From the NCBI GenBank assembly GCA_029391995.1, contig CP113924.1:1085001-1149000 (forward strand): 64,000 nt of DNA, given 5' to 3'. Each line of letters begins with the position of its first letter. Within the stretch, counting starts at the first letter, position 1. The stretch comes from Streptococcaceae bacterium ESL0729. GTDB lineage: Bacteria > Bacillota > Bacilli > Lactobacillales > Streptococcaceae. Below the pieces are notes generated by a model. The model was not told the origin of the DNA. It saw only the letters and a list, made by a program, of their open reading frames with translations, and searched no databases. Made by a program: the position numbers and the translations under genes. This document shows, in pieces, positions 46,310 to 55,075 of this stretch.

Positions 46310-46687
46310 TTATTTCAAATAAGCAATAACTTCAATCTCAACCAGTACATCCTTTGGAAGTCTTGAAACCTCAACAGCACTACGAGCTGGAAGACTTTCT
46401 TTAAAGGCTGTTTTATAGATTTCATTGAAGGCGGTGAAGTCATCCATATTCTTTAAAAAGCAGGTTGTTTTTACTACATGATTGAAATCACTAGCTGCTT
46501 CTAATAAAATGGCTTCAATATTTTTCAAAACTTGTGCTGTCTGCTCCTTGATGTCTTCTCCTACTATTTGACCACTTTTAGGATCTAGAGCAATCTGGCC
46601 TGAAGCAAATAATAAATTTCCAGCAATCTTTCCCTGAACATAGGGCCCAATAGCTTGCGGAGCTTGGTCTGTTTTAATAGTTTTCAT
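46310..46687 (-). CDS. ridA: RidA family enamine/imine deaminase
   Basis: Small trimeric enzyme that hydrolyses reactive enamines such as 2-aminoacrylate. The 125 residues have [29 protein letters not shown], and the C-terminal catalytic [19 protein letters not shown] with the conserved Arg and Glu. GAGGAGG lies five bases before the ATG. Monocistronic between hpf and the LysM gene. Confidence 0.93.
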   Translation of the reverse strand: MKTIKTDQAPQAIGPYVQGKIAGNLLFASGQIALDPKSGQIVGEDIKEQTAQVLKNIEAILLEAASDFNHVVKTTCFLKNMDDFTAFNEIYKTAFKESLPARSAVEVSRLPKDVLVEIEVIAYLK

Positions 46688-46718
46688 ATGGTCCTCCTCT
46701 TTCTTGTTGGTTTATTCT

Positions 46719-46748
46719 AAAAAAAAAGCCCCGCTTTTTCAAGCGGGA
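46719..46748 (-). terminator. intrinsic terminator of the LysM gene
   Basis: CCCGCTT and AAGCGGG form a 7-bp stem, with a run of nine T on the minus strand. Confidence 0.85.
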
Positions 46749-46812
46749 ACCTTTTTGGTCATTACTATAAATATTGATTTTTCTTTAGGAACTTATAATC
46801 ATTTTGCCTTAT

Positions 46813-48276
46813 TTAATAGATTACTCCACCCTTCCAAACAAGTATTCCTGCTTGTCCGTCTGGGTTTTTCAATGAAGGCCAAATGGTATTGTTGATATAG
46901 TTTTGGGCATCATCGCGACTGTTGAAATAATGAGCTGTGTTTCCACCTGGATATACATCCTGTGAGTGATCTTCGTTACCAACATAGAAAGGTGCATAAA
47001 GGGTTTGGCTACTTTCTCCATCAGCTTCTGAAGGCCACTGAGCAGTTGCTCCAACACCTGGTGTTCCAGCTAGATTTCCATTGGCATTAAGCCAATTTTG
47101 AGCTTCCTCAAAGCTTGCAAAAACGTGGCTTCCTGGAACAATGGCATTTCCGACTTGACTTCCGTTACTTCCATTCCATTTAACCCACCACCAAACAGTC
47201 CACCTTCTAGCTGTTGAAGGGGTTGGCGTATCAGGTTGACTAGGTGTAGAAGAATTATCTCCAGCTGATGACCCTGTACCTGATGAGTCCTTATCTCCTG
47301 ATCCTGATGTCGAAGACCCATCATTACTTGATGGATTTGTAGTTGAATTATCAGTACCAGAACCTAGATCGATTGTTCCATATGCTCCATCAACTGAATG
47401 ATTTTTTTGGATGTCGGCATGGTAATTTTTAATCCAAGCTAGGGCAGCATCTGCACTGGTAAAACGATGAACCCCAGAAGCCAAATCATAGCTTGAATTG
47501 TCATACCCCTTGTACCAGACCGTCCAACGCCCATCAGAATTTAATCCTTGGTCAGTCGGTTTTGAGCCGTTATCAGATGAGTCATTTGACTTGTCTGAAC
47601 TTGTACCTGACGATGAGTTACCACCGGTAGATGACCCGCCGGACTTATCTGAGCTTGTACCTGATGTTGAGTTATCACCGGTAGATGACTCACCTGACTT
47701 ATCTGAACTTGAGCCTGACGATGAGTTATCACTTGCAGAGGGGTTTTTAGAGGCTGAGCTGGCTGGAACATCAACCTTACTTGTCTTATTGGCTGATTCA
47801 CTTGTAGAGGCTGTAGAATTACTATTTCCACCGTTTCCAGCCTTGGGACTTCCTCCAATTGGTGCCTGTGGATTAATTCTATCTGTTTTAGCCACAGGTA
47901 CATCTGCTAGTTTTTCCTTGTTTTCACCATAAATCTGTACGGATTCCCCGCAGAATACAAGGGTATTACCAGCATAAATTAAATTAACATTTTTAATGTT
48001 ATTAATTGAAGCTAGCTTTTCAACCGTAATATTAGTCGCTTGAGAGATTGTTCCTAGGGTATCTCCCCAAACAATCAAATAAACAGTTCCTCCATTTGAA
48101 AGCTCCCTGTGGAGGTCATTTTGAATCTGATCAACTGTCCGTGCCTCCCAGATACCGTCATATTCATTAGCCTTAACCTCAGTTGCCAGAGTAAATGATG
48201 CCAGTAAAAGACCTGTTGCTGCTGCCTTCCATGCTACATTTTTAAACCTTTTAAAATCTTTTTCTTCGTCTACCAT
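46813..48276 (-). CDS. secreted LysM protein with three related aromatic modules
   Basis: Secreted wall-binding protein of 487 residues. A long signal peptide (1-37, ending EVKANE) is followed by a LysM domain (about 64-108, YLIVWGDTLGTISQATNITV), a low-complexity Ser/Gly/Asp linker (150-245) with 18-residue repeats, then three similar modules at about 250-285, 358-398 and 427-465. Each has an aromatic strand (RWTVWYKG, RRWTVWWWVKW, YAPFYVGN) and H-x-F-x-S-x3-A-x2-W/Y-I/L. I do not recognise the module. AGGAG lies six bases before the ATG. No catalytic domain is seen, so a binding or adhesive role is likely. Confidence 0.85.
   Translation of the reverse strand: MVDEEKDFKRFKNVAWKAAATGLLLASFTLATEVKANEYDGIWEARTVDQIQNDLHRELSNGGTVYLIVWGDTLGTISQATNITVEKLASINNIKNVNLIYAGNTLVFCGESVQIYGENKEKLADVPVAKTDRINPQAPIGGSPKAGNGGNSNSTASTSESANKTSKVDVPASSASKNPSASDNSSSGSSSDKSGESSTGDNSTSGTSSDKSGGSSTGGNSSSGTSSDKSNDSSDNGSKPTDQGLNSDGRWTVWYKGYDNSSYDLASGVHRFTSADAALAWIKNYHADIQKNHSVDGAYGTIDLGSGTDNSTTNPSSNDGSSTSGSGDKDSSGTGSSAGDNSSTPSQPDTPTPSTARRWTVWWWVKWNGSNGSQVGNAIVPGSHVFASFEEAQNWLNANGNLAGTPGVGATAQWPSEADGESSQTLYAPFYVGNEDHSQDVYPGGNTAHYFNSRDDAQNYINNTIWPSLKNPDGQAGILVWKGGVIY
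47601..47735 (-). repeat. 54-bp tandem repeat in the LysM linker
   Basis: Units begin at 47601, 47655 and 47709, the last incomplete. They differ by a few bases and encode an 18-residue Ser/Gly/Asp/Thr period with SSDKSG at its centre. Copy number may vary between strains. Confidence 0.8.
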
Positions 48277-48457
48277 AATACACTCCTAACTTTTGACAAT
48301 GGTTGAGAATTTCCAACAGATTATATTAAAGTAAATCCTATAAATTAATATAATACCTAAACATTATCAAATTTCATGAAAATTTCATAATGTTTTCACT
48401 TGTGATGTTTACAGAAATATTCGTGATAATTAAGGGGAGTTTTTAAGAATTACTCCA

Positions 48458-48480
48458 CAAAAAAACCCCTATAAGGGGCT
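48458..48480 (-). terminator. intrinsic terminator of the dinG-ypmB-aspB-asnS cluster
   Basis: CCCCT and AGGGG form the stem around three bases, with TTTTTTT on the minus strand, seven bases after the asnS stop. Confidence 0.8.
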
Positions 48481-48486
48481 CTTTAC

Positions 48487-49830
48487 TTATGGTTTAATAC
48501 GGTGAAGCATACGTGGGAATGGAATAGCCTCACGGATGTGGGCAGTTCCAGCAACAAATGTTACCATACGCTCAAGTCCTAGACCAAATCCTGCGTGGGG
48601 CACTGAACCGTATTTACGGAGGTCAAGGTACCAGTCGTAGTCTTTTGGATCAAGACCGAAGTCGATGATTTTTTGGGTAAGCTTGTCGTAGTCTGTTTCA
48701 CGCTCAGATCCACCCACGATTTCCCCGTACCCTTCTGGAGCCAGAAGGTCTGCACAAAGAACACGGTCAGGGTTTCCTGGTACTTCTTTCATGTAGAAGG
48801 CCTTGAAACTTGTTGGGTAGTTCATGATGAAGGTTGGAAGACCGTAGTAATTTGAAATCCAAGTTTCATGAGGTGATCCAAAGTCGTCACCGTGGTTAAG
48901 GTGCTCGTAGTCAGCCCCTTCTTTTCCTTCGTTGGCTTGCAGCAGGTCAATGGCTTCATCGTAAGAGATACGTTTGAAAGGCTCAGCCACATATTTCTTA
49001 AGGAGATCAGTATCACGCTCAAGTGTTTGAAGGGCATAATCTGCCGTATCAAGAACATACTGAATTAAATGCTTGATATAAGCTTCTTGAAGGTCTAAAG
49101 ACTCATCGTGGGTCATGTTAGTATACTCAGCATCCATCATCCAGAACTCAGTCAGGTGACGGCGAGTTTTTGATTTTTCCGCACGGAAAACAGGACCGAA
49201 GTCGAATACGCGACCAAAGGCCATAGCTCCTGCCTCAAGGTAAAGTTGCCCTGATTGCGAGAGATAGGCTGGTTGACCGAAGTAGTCTGTTTCAAAGAGG
49301 TCAGTTGTATTTTCAGCCGCATTTCCTGAAAGGATTGGTGAATCAAATTTAATGAAACCATTCTTTTGGAAGAAGTCGTAAGTTCCATAGGTTAGGGCGT
49401 TACGAACCTGCATGATAGCGTGCTGCTTAGATGAACGAAGCCATAGGTGGCGGTTGTCCATCAAAAAGTCAGTTCCATGCTCTTTTGGTGTGATTGGGTA
49501 GTCGCTTGATTCACCAACAACTTCAATGTCAGTAAGGTCAAGCTCATAACCAAACTTAGAACGCTCGTCTTCTTTTACAAGACCTGTTACGATAACTGAA
49601 GTTTCTTGAGTAAGGCGTTTAATAATATCAAATTTCTCAAGTCCAGCTTCTTCCCCGTATTTCTCAATAAAATTAGGTTTGAAGGCTACAGCTTGGAAAC
49701 GGGCTGATCCGTCACGGAGTTGCAGGAAGGCAATTTTCCCCTTACCTGACTTGTTTGCAACCCAGGCTGCAATTTTAACTGTCTCCCCAACATGCTCGGG
49801 TACGTCAATAATAGAAATTAAGTCTTTCAT
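48487..49830 (-). CDS. asnS: asparaginyl-tRNA synthetase
   Basis: Class II synthetase of 447 residues: an N-terminal OB fold (1-105, [25 protein letters not shown]) and the catalytic domain with motif 2 ([21 protein letters not shown]) and motif 3 ([10 protein letters not shown]). AAAGGT precedes the ATG. It follows aspB by 12 bases in the widespread dinG-ypmB-aspB-asnS order, which ties aspartate and asparagine use together. Confidence 0.96.
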   Translation of the reverse strand: MKDLISIIDVPEHVGETVKIAAWVANKSGKGKIAFLQLRDGSARFQAVAFKPNFIEKYGEEAGLEKFDIIKRLTQETSVIVTGLVKEDERSKFGYELDLTDIEVVGESSDYPITPKEHGTDFLMDNRHLWLRSSKQHAIMQVRNALTYGTYDFFQKNGFIKFDSPILSGNAAENTTDLFETDYFGQPAYLSQSGQLYLEAGAMAFGRVFDFGPVFRAEKSKTRRHLTEFWMMDAEYTNMTHDESLDLQEAYIKHLIQYVLDTADYALQTLERDTDLLKKYVAEPFKRISYDEAIDLLQANEGKEGADYEHLNHGDDFGSPHETWISNYYGLPTFIMNYPTSFKAFYMKEVPGNPDRVLCADLLAPEGYGEIVGGSERETDYDKLTQKIIDFGLDPKDYDWYLDLRKYGSVPHAGFGLGLERMVTFVAGTAHIREAIPFPRMLHRIKP

Positions 49831-49842
49831 TTTCTACCTTTC

Positions 49843-51030
49843 TTATTTTGTATTATTTTTTATAAATCTTTTAATTCTTTCAACAGCCGCAAGGAGGGTA
49901 TCCATATCGGTTGCATAGCTTAACCTTAGATTATCTGGTGCCCCAAAACCTGCTCCAGTTACTAGGGCTACACCTTCCTCCTTGAGAATGGCATCGGTAA
50001 ATTCCGTAACATCACTAAAGCCAGTTAAATTCATGGCCTCTCGAACATTTGGAAAAAGATAGAAGGCTCCATCAGGTTTTACAAGCTTAAAGCCAGGTAC
50101 TTCTGCCAAAAGTGGGTAAACCTTATTAAGGCGTTTTTCAAACTCTAAACGCATTTCCTCAACAGCCTCTTGACTACCAGTGAGTGCTTCAATGGCAGCA
50201 TACTGAGAAACAGCCACAGGATTTGAGGTTGTTTGACTGGCAATCTTTGCCATGGCAGCAATTATCTGGGGGTCACCAACTGCGAACCCCAACCGCCAAC
50301 CAGTCATCGAATAGGTCTTACTTACTCCGTTAATGACAAGGGTTTGCTTGCGAATCCGTTCTGAAATACTTGAAATCATAGTTGCTTGATGGCCATTATA
50401 AACCAGGCGGTGGTAAATATCATCAGACAAGATAAGGATGTTGTTATCAACGGCCCAATTTCCCAAGGCTTCTAACTCATCCCTTGAATAAATCATTCCT
50501 GTCGGATTGGACGGAGAATTAAGTAATAATACCTTGGTTCTATCAGTTTTTGCAGCGACTACCTGCTCCAGGCTAACCTTAAAGTCATTATCTTGATGTC
50601 CTTCAACAAAAACTGGCACTCCTCCTGCCATCTTGACCTGATCAGCATAACTTACCCAATAAGGGGTTGGAATAATTACCTGATCCCCTTGATTTAAGAC
50701 ACTCATAAAGAAGGCATAGATAGCAAATTTAGCTCCTGAGGTTGCTACAATCTCAGTATTTTGAGGTTCATAGCCATAATAGTTTTTAAAGTATGAGGCA
50801 ATAGCTGATTTTAACTCCTTTGTACCACCAGCTGGAGTATAGAAGCTAGCTAGGCCATTATCAATAGCCTCCTTAGCCTTTTTGTCAATATTTTCAGGAG
50901 TAGTGAAGTCTGGCTGACCAACTGTCAGAGTTAAGATATCCTGACCCTCCTCCTTTAGCTTCCGAGCCTTGGCAGCAGAAGCTAAAGTCACGCTCTCTTC
51001 AATCTCACTTACAAATTTTGACAATATCAT
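49843..51030 (-). CDS. aspB: aspartate aminotransferase
   Basis: PLP-dependent class I aminotransferase of 395 residues that interconverts aspartate and oxaloacetate. The PLP lysine is in GVSKTYSMTGWRLG (about 235), with NSPSNPTG and the C-terminal RLSYA Arg. GGGAG precedes the ATG, which overlaps the ypmB stop by four bases. Neighbouring asnS supports aspartate rather than aromatic specificity. Confidence 0.92.
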   Translation of the reverse strand: MILSKFVSEIEESVTLASAAKARKLKEEGQDILTLTVGQPDFTTPENIDKKAKEAIDNGLASFYTPAGGTKELKSAIASYFKNYYGYEPQNTEIVATSGAKFAIYAFFMSVLNQGDQVIIPTPYWVSYADQVKMAGGVPVFVEGHQDNDFKVSLEQVVAAKTDRTKVLLLNSPSNPTGMIYSRDELEALGNWAVDNNILILSDDIYHRLVYNGHQATMISSISERIRKQTLVINGVSKTYSMTGWRLGFAVGDPQIIAAMAKIASQTTSNPVAVSQYAAIEALTGSQEAVEEMRLEFEKRLNKVYPLLAEVPGFKLVKPDGAFYLFPNVREAMNLTGFSDVTEFTDAILKEEGVALVTGAGFGAPDNLRLSYATDMDTLLAAVERIKRFIKNNTK

Positions 51031-51488
51031 ACTTCTTCTCCCGTTTTAAAATCATACAACCTATAGTTGTTAAGTGAATCCCTAAGCTCCCAAACTTCCT
51101 TATCCTGATAAAGGCCCAATCTAATATATTTGGCCTTTGAAGCATCAGGAAGCTTATCTGGGTCAAAACCTTCCGCAAGCTTAATTGTCCGTATATCTAA
51201 AGGATCCTTATCTTTAGAGCCAGCTGTTATCAAAACAGCCACATCTTCATTTGACTCTGTCTTCCCCCGAACCGAATAAACCGTTTGGTCCGTATTAACT
51301 ATGTCAAAAACCTTAGCTTCCTTCATTGAGGAATTGGCCCTAGCAAGGCTAATAGCTTCTCTTCTAGCCTGACTATAAGGACTCATTGATGTTTTAGTAA
51401 AGATGATTATAGCTAGCATTAAAACAGCTAGCAGGGAGAGGATGCCGATTGTTATTTGACTACCCAAGGACTCATTACTTTTTTTCAT
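51027..51488 (-). CDS. YpmB-like membrane-anchored protein (DUF5590)
   Basis: A 153-residue protein with an N-terminal membrane segment (about 10-29) and an extracytoplasmic PepSY-like domain (AISLARANSSMKEAKVFDIV, then a DYKTG-like C-terminus). Homologues sit between dinG and aspB in many Firmicutes; function is unknown. A weak AGGT lies before the ATG. Its stop overlaps aspB by four bases. Confidence 0.82.
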   Translation of the reverse strand: MKKSNESLGSQITIGILSLLAVLMLAIIIFTKTSMSPYSQARREAISLARANSSMKEAKVFDIVNTDQTVYSVRGKTESNEDVAVLITAGSKDKDPLDIRTIKLAEGFDPDKLPDASKAKYIRLGLYQDKEVWELRDSLNNYRLYDFKTGEEV

Positions 51489-51536
51489 AAAATTTACCTG
51501 AAATTAATCTATTATTTTCAAAACTTTCTAATCAAA

Positions 51537-53930
51537 TTATAACAGATTTTTTTTAATTTTACCCTCTAATCCCGCAATTTCCTCAAAATTAATGGGGGCA
51601 AGCTGACTTAAATTAGCACAAATCTTTTTACCGTAATTTTTTCCAGCAAGACGCCTATCCAAAATAAGGACAACAGATTTTTGATCATTCCTTCTATTAA
51701 CTCGTCCAAGAGCCTGTCTGAGCCTTAAAGTCGTAAGTGGCAGATTAAAATCATAAAAGGGATTGGCAAATTTTTCTGCATACTTTTTCATTAGGATATC
51801 TTCTGGAGTTGAAAAGGGTAATCTTGGAATTAAAAGGATTATCTTATCCTGCTCAGAAAAATCAATTCCCTCCCAAAAGCTTGCAAGTCCCAGTAAAACC
51901 TGAGCACGACCTTCATCAAAACGTTTTTTTAACTGCATAGGGTTTCCGTGGAGTCCTTGAGCCAGGAAGGAACAATCATCCTCAGCCAGAAGGTCAGAAA
52001 GAGAATGAAGTAAGTCCTTTGAGGTCAAAAGGACCAAAATAGGCTGACCAAGGGGTATAAGCCTTGTGATATTTTCAAAGGTATAGGCTGCTAGATTAGC
52101 GTTTGACAGATTTCCAATATTAGGTCCATCTGTCACCACATAAATTTCTTGATTGTTTGCCCTTTGCGGCATAAGTTCATCATAGCTATAATCAGTAAAG
52201 CCCAAGAGTTCTGGCAGTTTATGATTTTTTTGGCTGATACTTAGGGTGGCACCAATTAGATAAACCTTGAGTTCATCAGGTAGAAGGCCCTTAAAATTAA
52301 GGAAATCCTTGGGACTCTTGTAAAGATAGTCCCCCTGCTTCCAAATATAGGAGTCATCCACGGAAGCATCTACAGGACCAAAGAAGTCAAGCAAGTTCTT
52401 AAGGCCAAATTCCCTGGCATCGACTAAAATTTTATCCCTTGCCTGGGGCAGATGATTAATGTGAAAGTTTAGGCTTGAAATAACCCGCCTAAGCAGATTA
52501 GGGTCAGAATTATCCTTGTTTATATGAAGCTTCAAATCCTCTTCAACAGTCGTCCAATCAAAGGTCTGCCTTTGAGAATTTTCAAGATTTTTAAAAAGCT
52601 CCTGGGCCTCATCAACAACTAAGACACGTCCCTTAAAGAAGGCTTGATTTGTCCTGAGTTTTTCAATCATAAGGGCTTGGTTGATGACAAGGACTGATGA
52701 AAATTCAGTTTTTTCATAGGCCTTCCTTAGAAAATCTTGCTGGTAGAAGGCTGATTTTTTGTCTAGACTTCCATCATGGGCTATTTCTTTCAAGTAATCA
52801 TCAGCCGTCATAATTTTACTTAATTCATCAAGCTCCCCCGTTTCAGTTTGGCACAACCAAACCAAGACCTTCATCTTAAAAATTTCATGATTGGCTCCTG
52901 AATTAGTCGCTTTTAGCAGGGGCTTAAATTTTTCGAGCTTTATATAGTTTTTATGGCCTAAAAGTTTTGAAATATTTACCCCAAAGTGCTCAGAAAATTC
53001 TTCTTGATAGTCGGCTACTAGCTGCTCCTGCAAGGTCTTGGTTGGTGTCGCAACAATTATTTTTTCACCCCTTGATAAGATAGGCAGCAGGTAAGCATAG
53101 GTTTTCCCCATTCCAGTTTGTGCTTGAATAAAGGACGGTCTTTTTTCAAGCAAGTCCGACTCAACGATTGAAGCAAGCTCTGCTTGATTTTTTCTGGGAG
53201 CTAAACCAAGCTCATTCATATTTTTATCATATGATGAAACTAGATTTAAGCTTTCCTTAGCTTGTGGTAAAATCCTTGTAGCTAGGGCTCCTTCGAGCAT
53301 AAAATGATTAGTTTTTATGGCATCATCGGCTGACATTTCATTGAAAACATCCTTAATGACCAGCTGACTCTCATAGATTAAATTTCCCGCATGCCTTAAA
53401 ATTTCTTCTACCACAGGCTTTGGCAGGCTCTTAATTTTATCCTGAATAAGCTGCAGTAATTTTGCTGTCGCAAGGGCATCACTTAGGGCATTATGAGGAT
53501 TATCATGACCTAAATCTAATTTTTGTCCCAAATACTCCAGGGAGTATTTTTCAAAATCTGGGAAAAAGACCCTGGAAAGCTCCACTGTATCAGCACTTGG
53601 CAGCTCAAAATCAATCCCTAGTTCCCTGAAAGATTTTTTCATAAGGCTGTAGTCAAATTTTACATTATGGGCCACAAAAATTGAATCTTTTAGAAGGTCA
53701 TAAACTTCTTGAGCAACCTCTGAAAAATCGACAGCCTGACTCAAAATATCATCAGTAAGCCCTGTCAAACTACTAATATGGGGAGTTAACTCCTCATGGG
53801 GATTTATATTTTTTGAATAGCTTTCTTTAATTTGACCATCTTCTAAAATGACTAGGCCTATTTGAATTATTTTATTCTGTGAAAGGTGGGCATCTGTTGC
53901 CTCCAAATCCACAATCGCAAACTTGGTCAC
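51537..53930 (-). CDS. dinG: DinG-type helicase with N-terminal DnaQ-like exonuclease (GTG start)
   Basis: Bifunctional repair protein of 797 residues. Residues 1-165 are a DEDD 3'-5' exonuclease domain (IVDLEATDAH, FVAHNVKFDYSLM, HNALSDALATAKLL). Residues about 240-797 are an XPD-like helicase with Walker A QTGMGKTYA, DEAQ (VLVVDEAQELF) and motif VI LGRVNRRNDQ. The four iron-sulfur cysteines of Gram-negative DinG are absent, as in Firmicutes. The start is GTG at 53930, seven bases after GGAG; an in-frame extension of 12 codons lacks one. Confidence 0.93.
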   Translation of the reverse strand: MTKFAIVDLEATDAHLSQNKIIQIGLVILEDGQIKESYSKNINPHEELTPHISSLTGLTDDILSQAVDFSEVAQEVYDLLKDSIFVAHNVKFDYSLMKKSFRELGIDFELPSADTVELSRVFFPDFEKYSLEYLGQKLDLGHDNPHNALSDALATAKLLQLIQDKIKSLPKPVVEEILRHAGNLIYESQLVIKDVFNEMSADDAIKTNHFMLEGALATRILPQAKESLNLVSSYDKNMNELGLAPRKNQAELASIVESDLLEKRPSFIQAQTGMGKTYAYLLPILSRGEKIIVATPTKTLQEQLVADYQEEFSEHFGVNISKLLGHKNYIKLEKFKPLLKATNSGANHEIFKMKVLVWLCQTETGELDELSKIMTADDYLKEIAHDGSLDKKSAFYQQDFLRKAYEKTEFSSVLVINQALMIEKLRTNQAFFKGRVLVVDEAQELFKNLENSQRQTFDWTTVEEDLKLHINKDNSDPNLLRRVISSLNFHINHLPQARDKILVDAREFGLKNLLDFFGPVDASVDDSYIWKQGDYLYKSPKDFLNFKGLLPDELKVYLIGATLSISQKNHKLPELLGFTDYSYDELMPQRANNQEIYVVTDGPNIGNLSNANLAAYTFENITRLIPLGQPILVLLTSKDLLHSLSDLLAEDDCSFLAQGLHGNPMQLKKRFDEGRAQVLLGLASFWEGIDFSEQDKIILLIPRLPFSTPEDILMKKYAEKFANPFYDFNLPLTTLRLRQALGRVNRRNDQKSVVLILDRRLAGKNYGKKICANLSQLAPINFEEIAGLEGKIKKNLL

Positions 53931-53994
53931 TTTCTTTCTCCGTAACATTTGTATTTGTTCTATCAATTATAGCATAAATTACTAATTTAATTTA

Positions 53995-54023
53995 TTGGGC
54001 TAATTCATTTTTTCTGCTAGAAT
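53995..54023 (+). promoter_or_regulatory. promoter of the metallo-beta-lactamase gene, predicted leaderless start
   Basis: TTGGGC (53995-54000), 17 bases, then TGC-TAGAAT (54018-54023), six bases before the ATG at 54030. Plus-one should be the A of ATG, and there is no Shine-Dalgarno. Confidence 0.65.
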
Positions 54024-54029
54024 ATAGAC

Positions 54030-54671
54030 ATGAAAATAGAAAAAATTATTAATGAGGTCATGAATGAAAATACCTATTTTCTGATCAATGACCAGGGTCT
54101 TCTTCTTGTTGATCCAGGGAGCAATACTCCCAAAATACTAGAGAAACTTGCTCAGCTCAATCTACCCCTTAAGGGAATCCTTCTAACCCACGCCCACTAT
54201 GACCACATCATTGGTATTCCTGCTGTCAAAGAAATTTATCCAGATGTCCCTGTCTATGTGGCAAGCCCTGAGGTTACCTGGCTTTATACACCAGAGTACA
54301 ATTTATCCCGCCAGTTTGGCTACAAAAATGACCTAGAGGATGTAGTTGTTGACCCAGCTGACCATGAGTATAAAATTAATGGCTACTATGACATAGATGG
54401 TTTTAAATTCAAGGTTGTAGCGACACCAGGACATTCAATTGGTGGCGTTAGCTTAATCTTTGAAGATGAAAATCTTGTCCTAACAGGAGATGCTCTCTTC
54501 AAGGGAACAGTCGGAGTTACTAACCTTTACACAGGTAACTATGATCAGCTTCTCGCTGGAATTAAAAAAGAGCTTTTCAGCTTGGATGAAGCTTATGAGG
54601 TTTACCCAGGACATGGTCCTAAGACCACTATTGGTCAAGAAAAAAGAGAAAATCCCCACTTCCAAAAATAA
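54030..54671 (+). CDS. metallo-beta-lactamase-fold hydrolase (glyoxalase II-like)
   Basis: A 213-residue zinc hydrolase of the YqgX/GloB-like group. The metal motif is LLTHAHYDHIIG (about 53-64), with ATPGHSIGGV, LTGDALF and VYPGHGPKTT supplying the other ligands. Thioester substrates such as S-lactoyl thiols are likely. It sits 15 bases before a glyoxalase I gene, which supports methylglyoxal detoxification. No ribosome site precedes the ATG. Confidence 0.9.
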   Translation: MKIEKIINEVMNENTYFLINDQGLLLVDPGSNTPKILEKLAQLNLPLKGILLTHAHYDHIIGIPAVKEIYPDVPVYVASPEVTWLYTPEYNLSRQFGYKNDLEDVVVDPADHEYKINGYYDIDGFKFKVVATPGHSIGGVSLIFEDENLVLTGDALFKGTVGVTNLYTGNYDQLLAGIKKELFSLDEAYEVYPGHGPKTTIGQEKRENPHFQK

Positions 54672-54686
54672 ATTAAAGGAGTAAGA

Positions 54687-55064
54687 ATGACAATGAAAAT
54701 GATTCACACCTGTATCAGGGTTCAAGACCTTGATAAATCCCTAAAATTTTATGAAGATTCACTTGGTTTCACTGAGAAAAGACGCCTTGATTTTCCAGAA
54801 TACAAATTTACTTTAGTTTATTTGACCCTGCCTGGTGATGACTATGAGCTTGAGCTTACCTACAACTATGACTCACTCCCATATGACTTAGGAAATGGCT
54901 ATGGTCACATTGCCCTATCAAGCAGTGACTTTGACAACCTTTATAAAAAGCATGTTGAGGCTGGTTTTGAGGTCACAGATATCAAGGGACTTCCAGAAGG
55001 AGACACAAGCTACTACTTCGTAAGCGACCCAGATGGCTACAAGATTGAAATCATTAAAGAATAA
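54687..55064 (+). CDS. gloA: lactoylglutathione lyase / glyoxalase I
   Basis: A 125-residue vicinal-oxygen-chelate enzyme that isomerises the methylglyoxal-thiol adduct. Metal ligands are visible as His in MIHTCIRVQDL, Glu in ELELTYNYD, His in GYGHIALS and Glu in GYKIEIIKE. AAAGGAG lies five bases before the ATG. It is co-transcribed with the metallo-hydrolase gene upstream. Confidence 0.93.
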   Translation: MTMKMIHTCIRVQDLDKSLKFYEDSLGFTEKRRLDFPEYKFTLVYLTLPGDDYELELTYNYDSLPYDLGNGYGHIALSSSDFDNLYKKHVEAGFEVTDIKGLPEGDTSYYFVSDPDGYKIEIIKE

Positions 55065-55075
55065 AAAATAGGAGT

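Noticed and set aside
47498-47932. 144-codon plus-strand frame opposite the LysM gene
   Set aside because: It is the mirror of the repetitive Ser/Gly linker; its Asp/Pro/Glu repeats come from the 54-bp units.
48370-48384. CodY-like AATTTCATGAAAATT upstream of the LysM gene
   Set aside because: 13 of 15 positions in a very AT-rich leader is within chance, and there is no link to amino-acid use.
48400-48416. WalR box upstream of the LysM gene
   Set aside because: Only one half-site (TGTAAA on the minus strand) is present; the second, five bases on, does not fit.
53931-54029. T-box leader expected for an operon ending in asnS
   Set aside because: The gap upstream of dinG is 99 bases, holds a divergent promoter and shows no specifier or T-box sequence.
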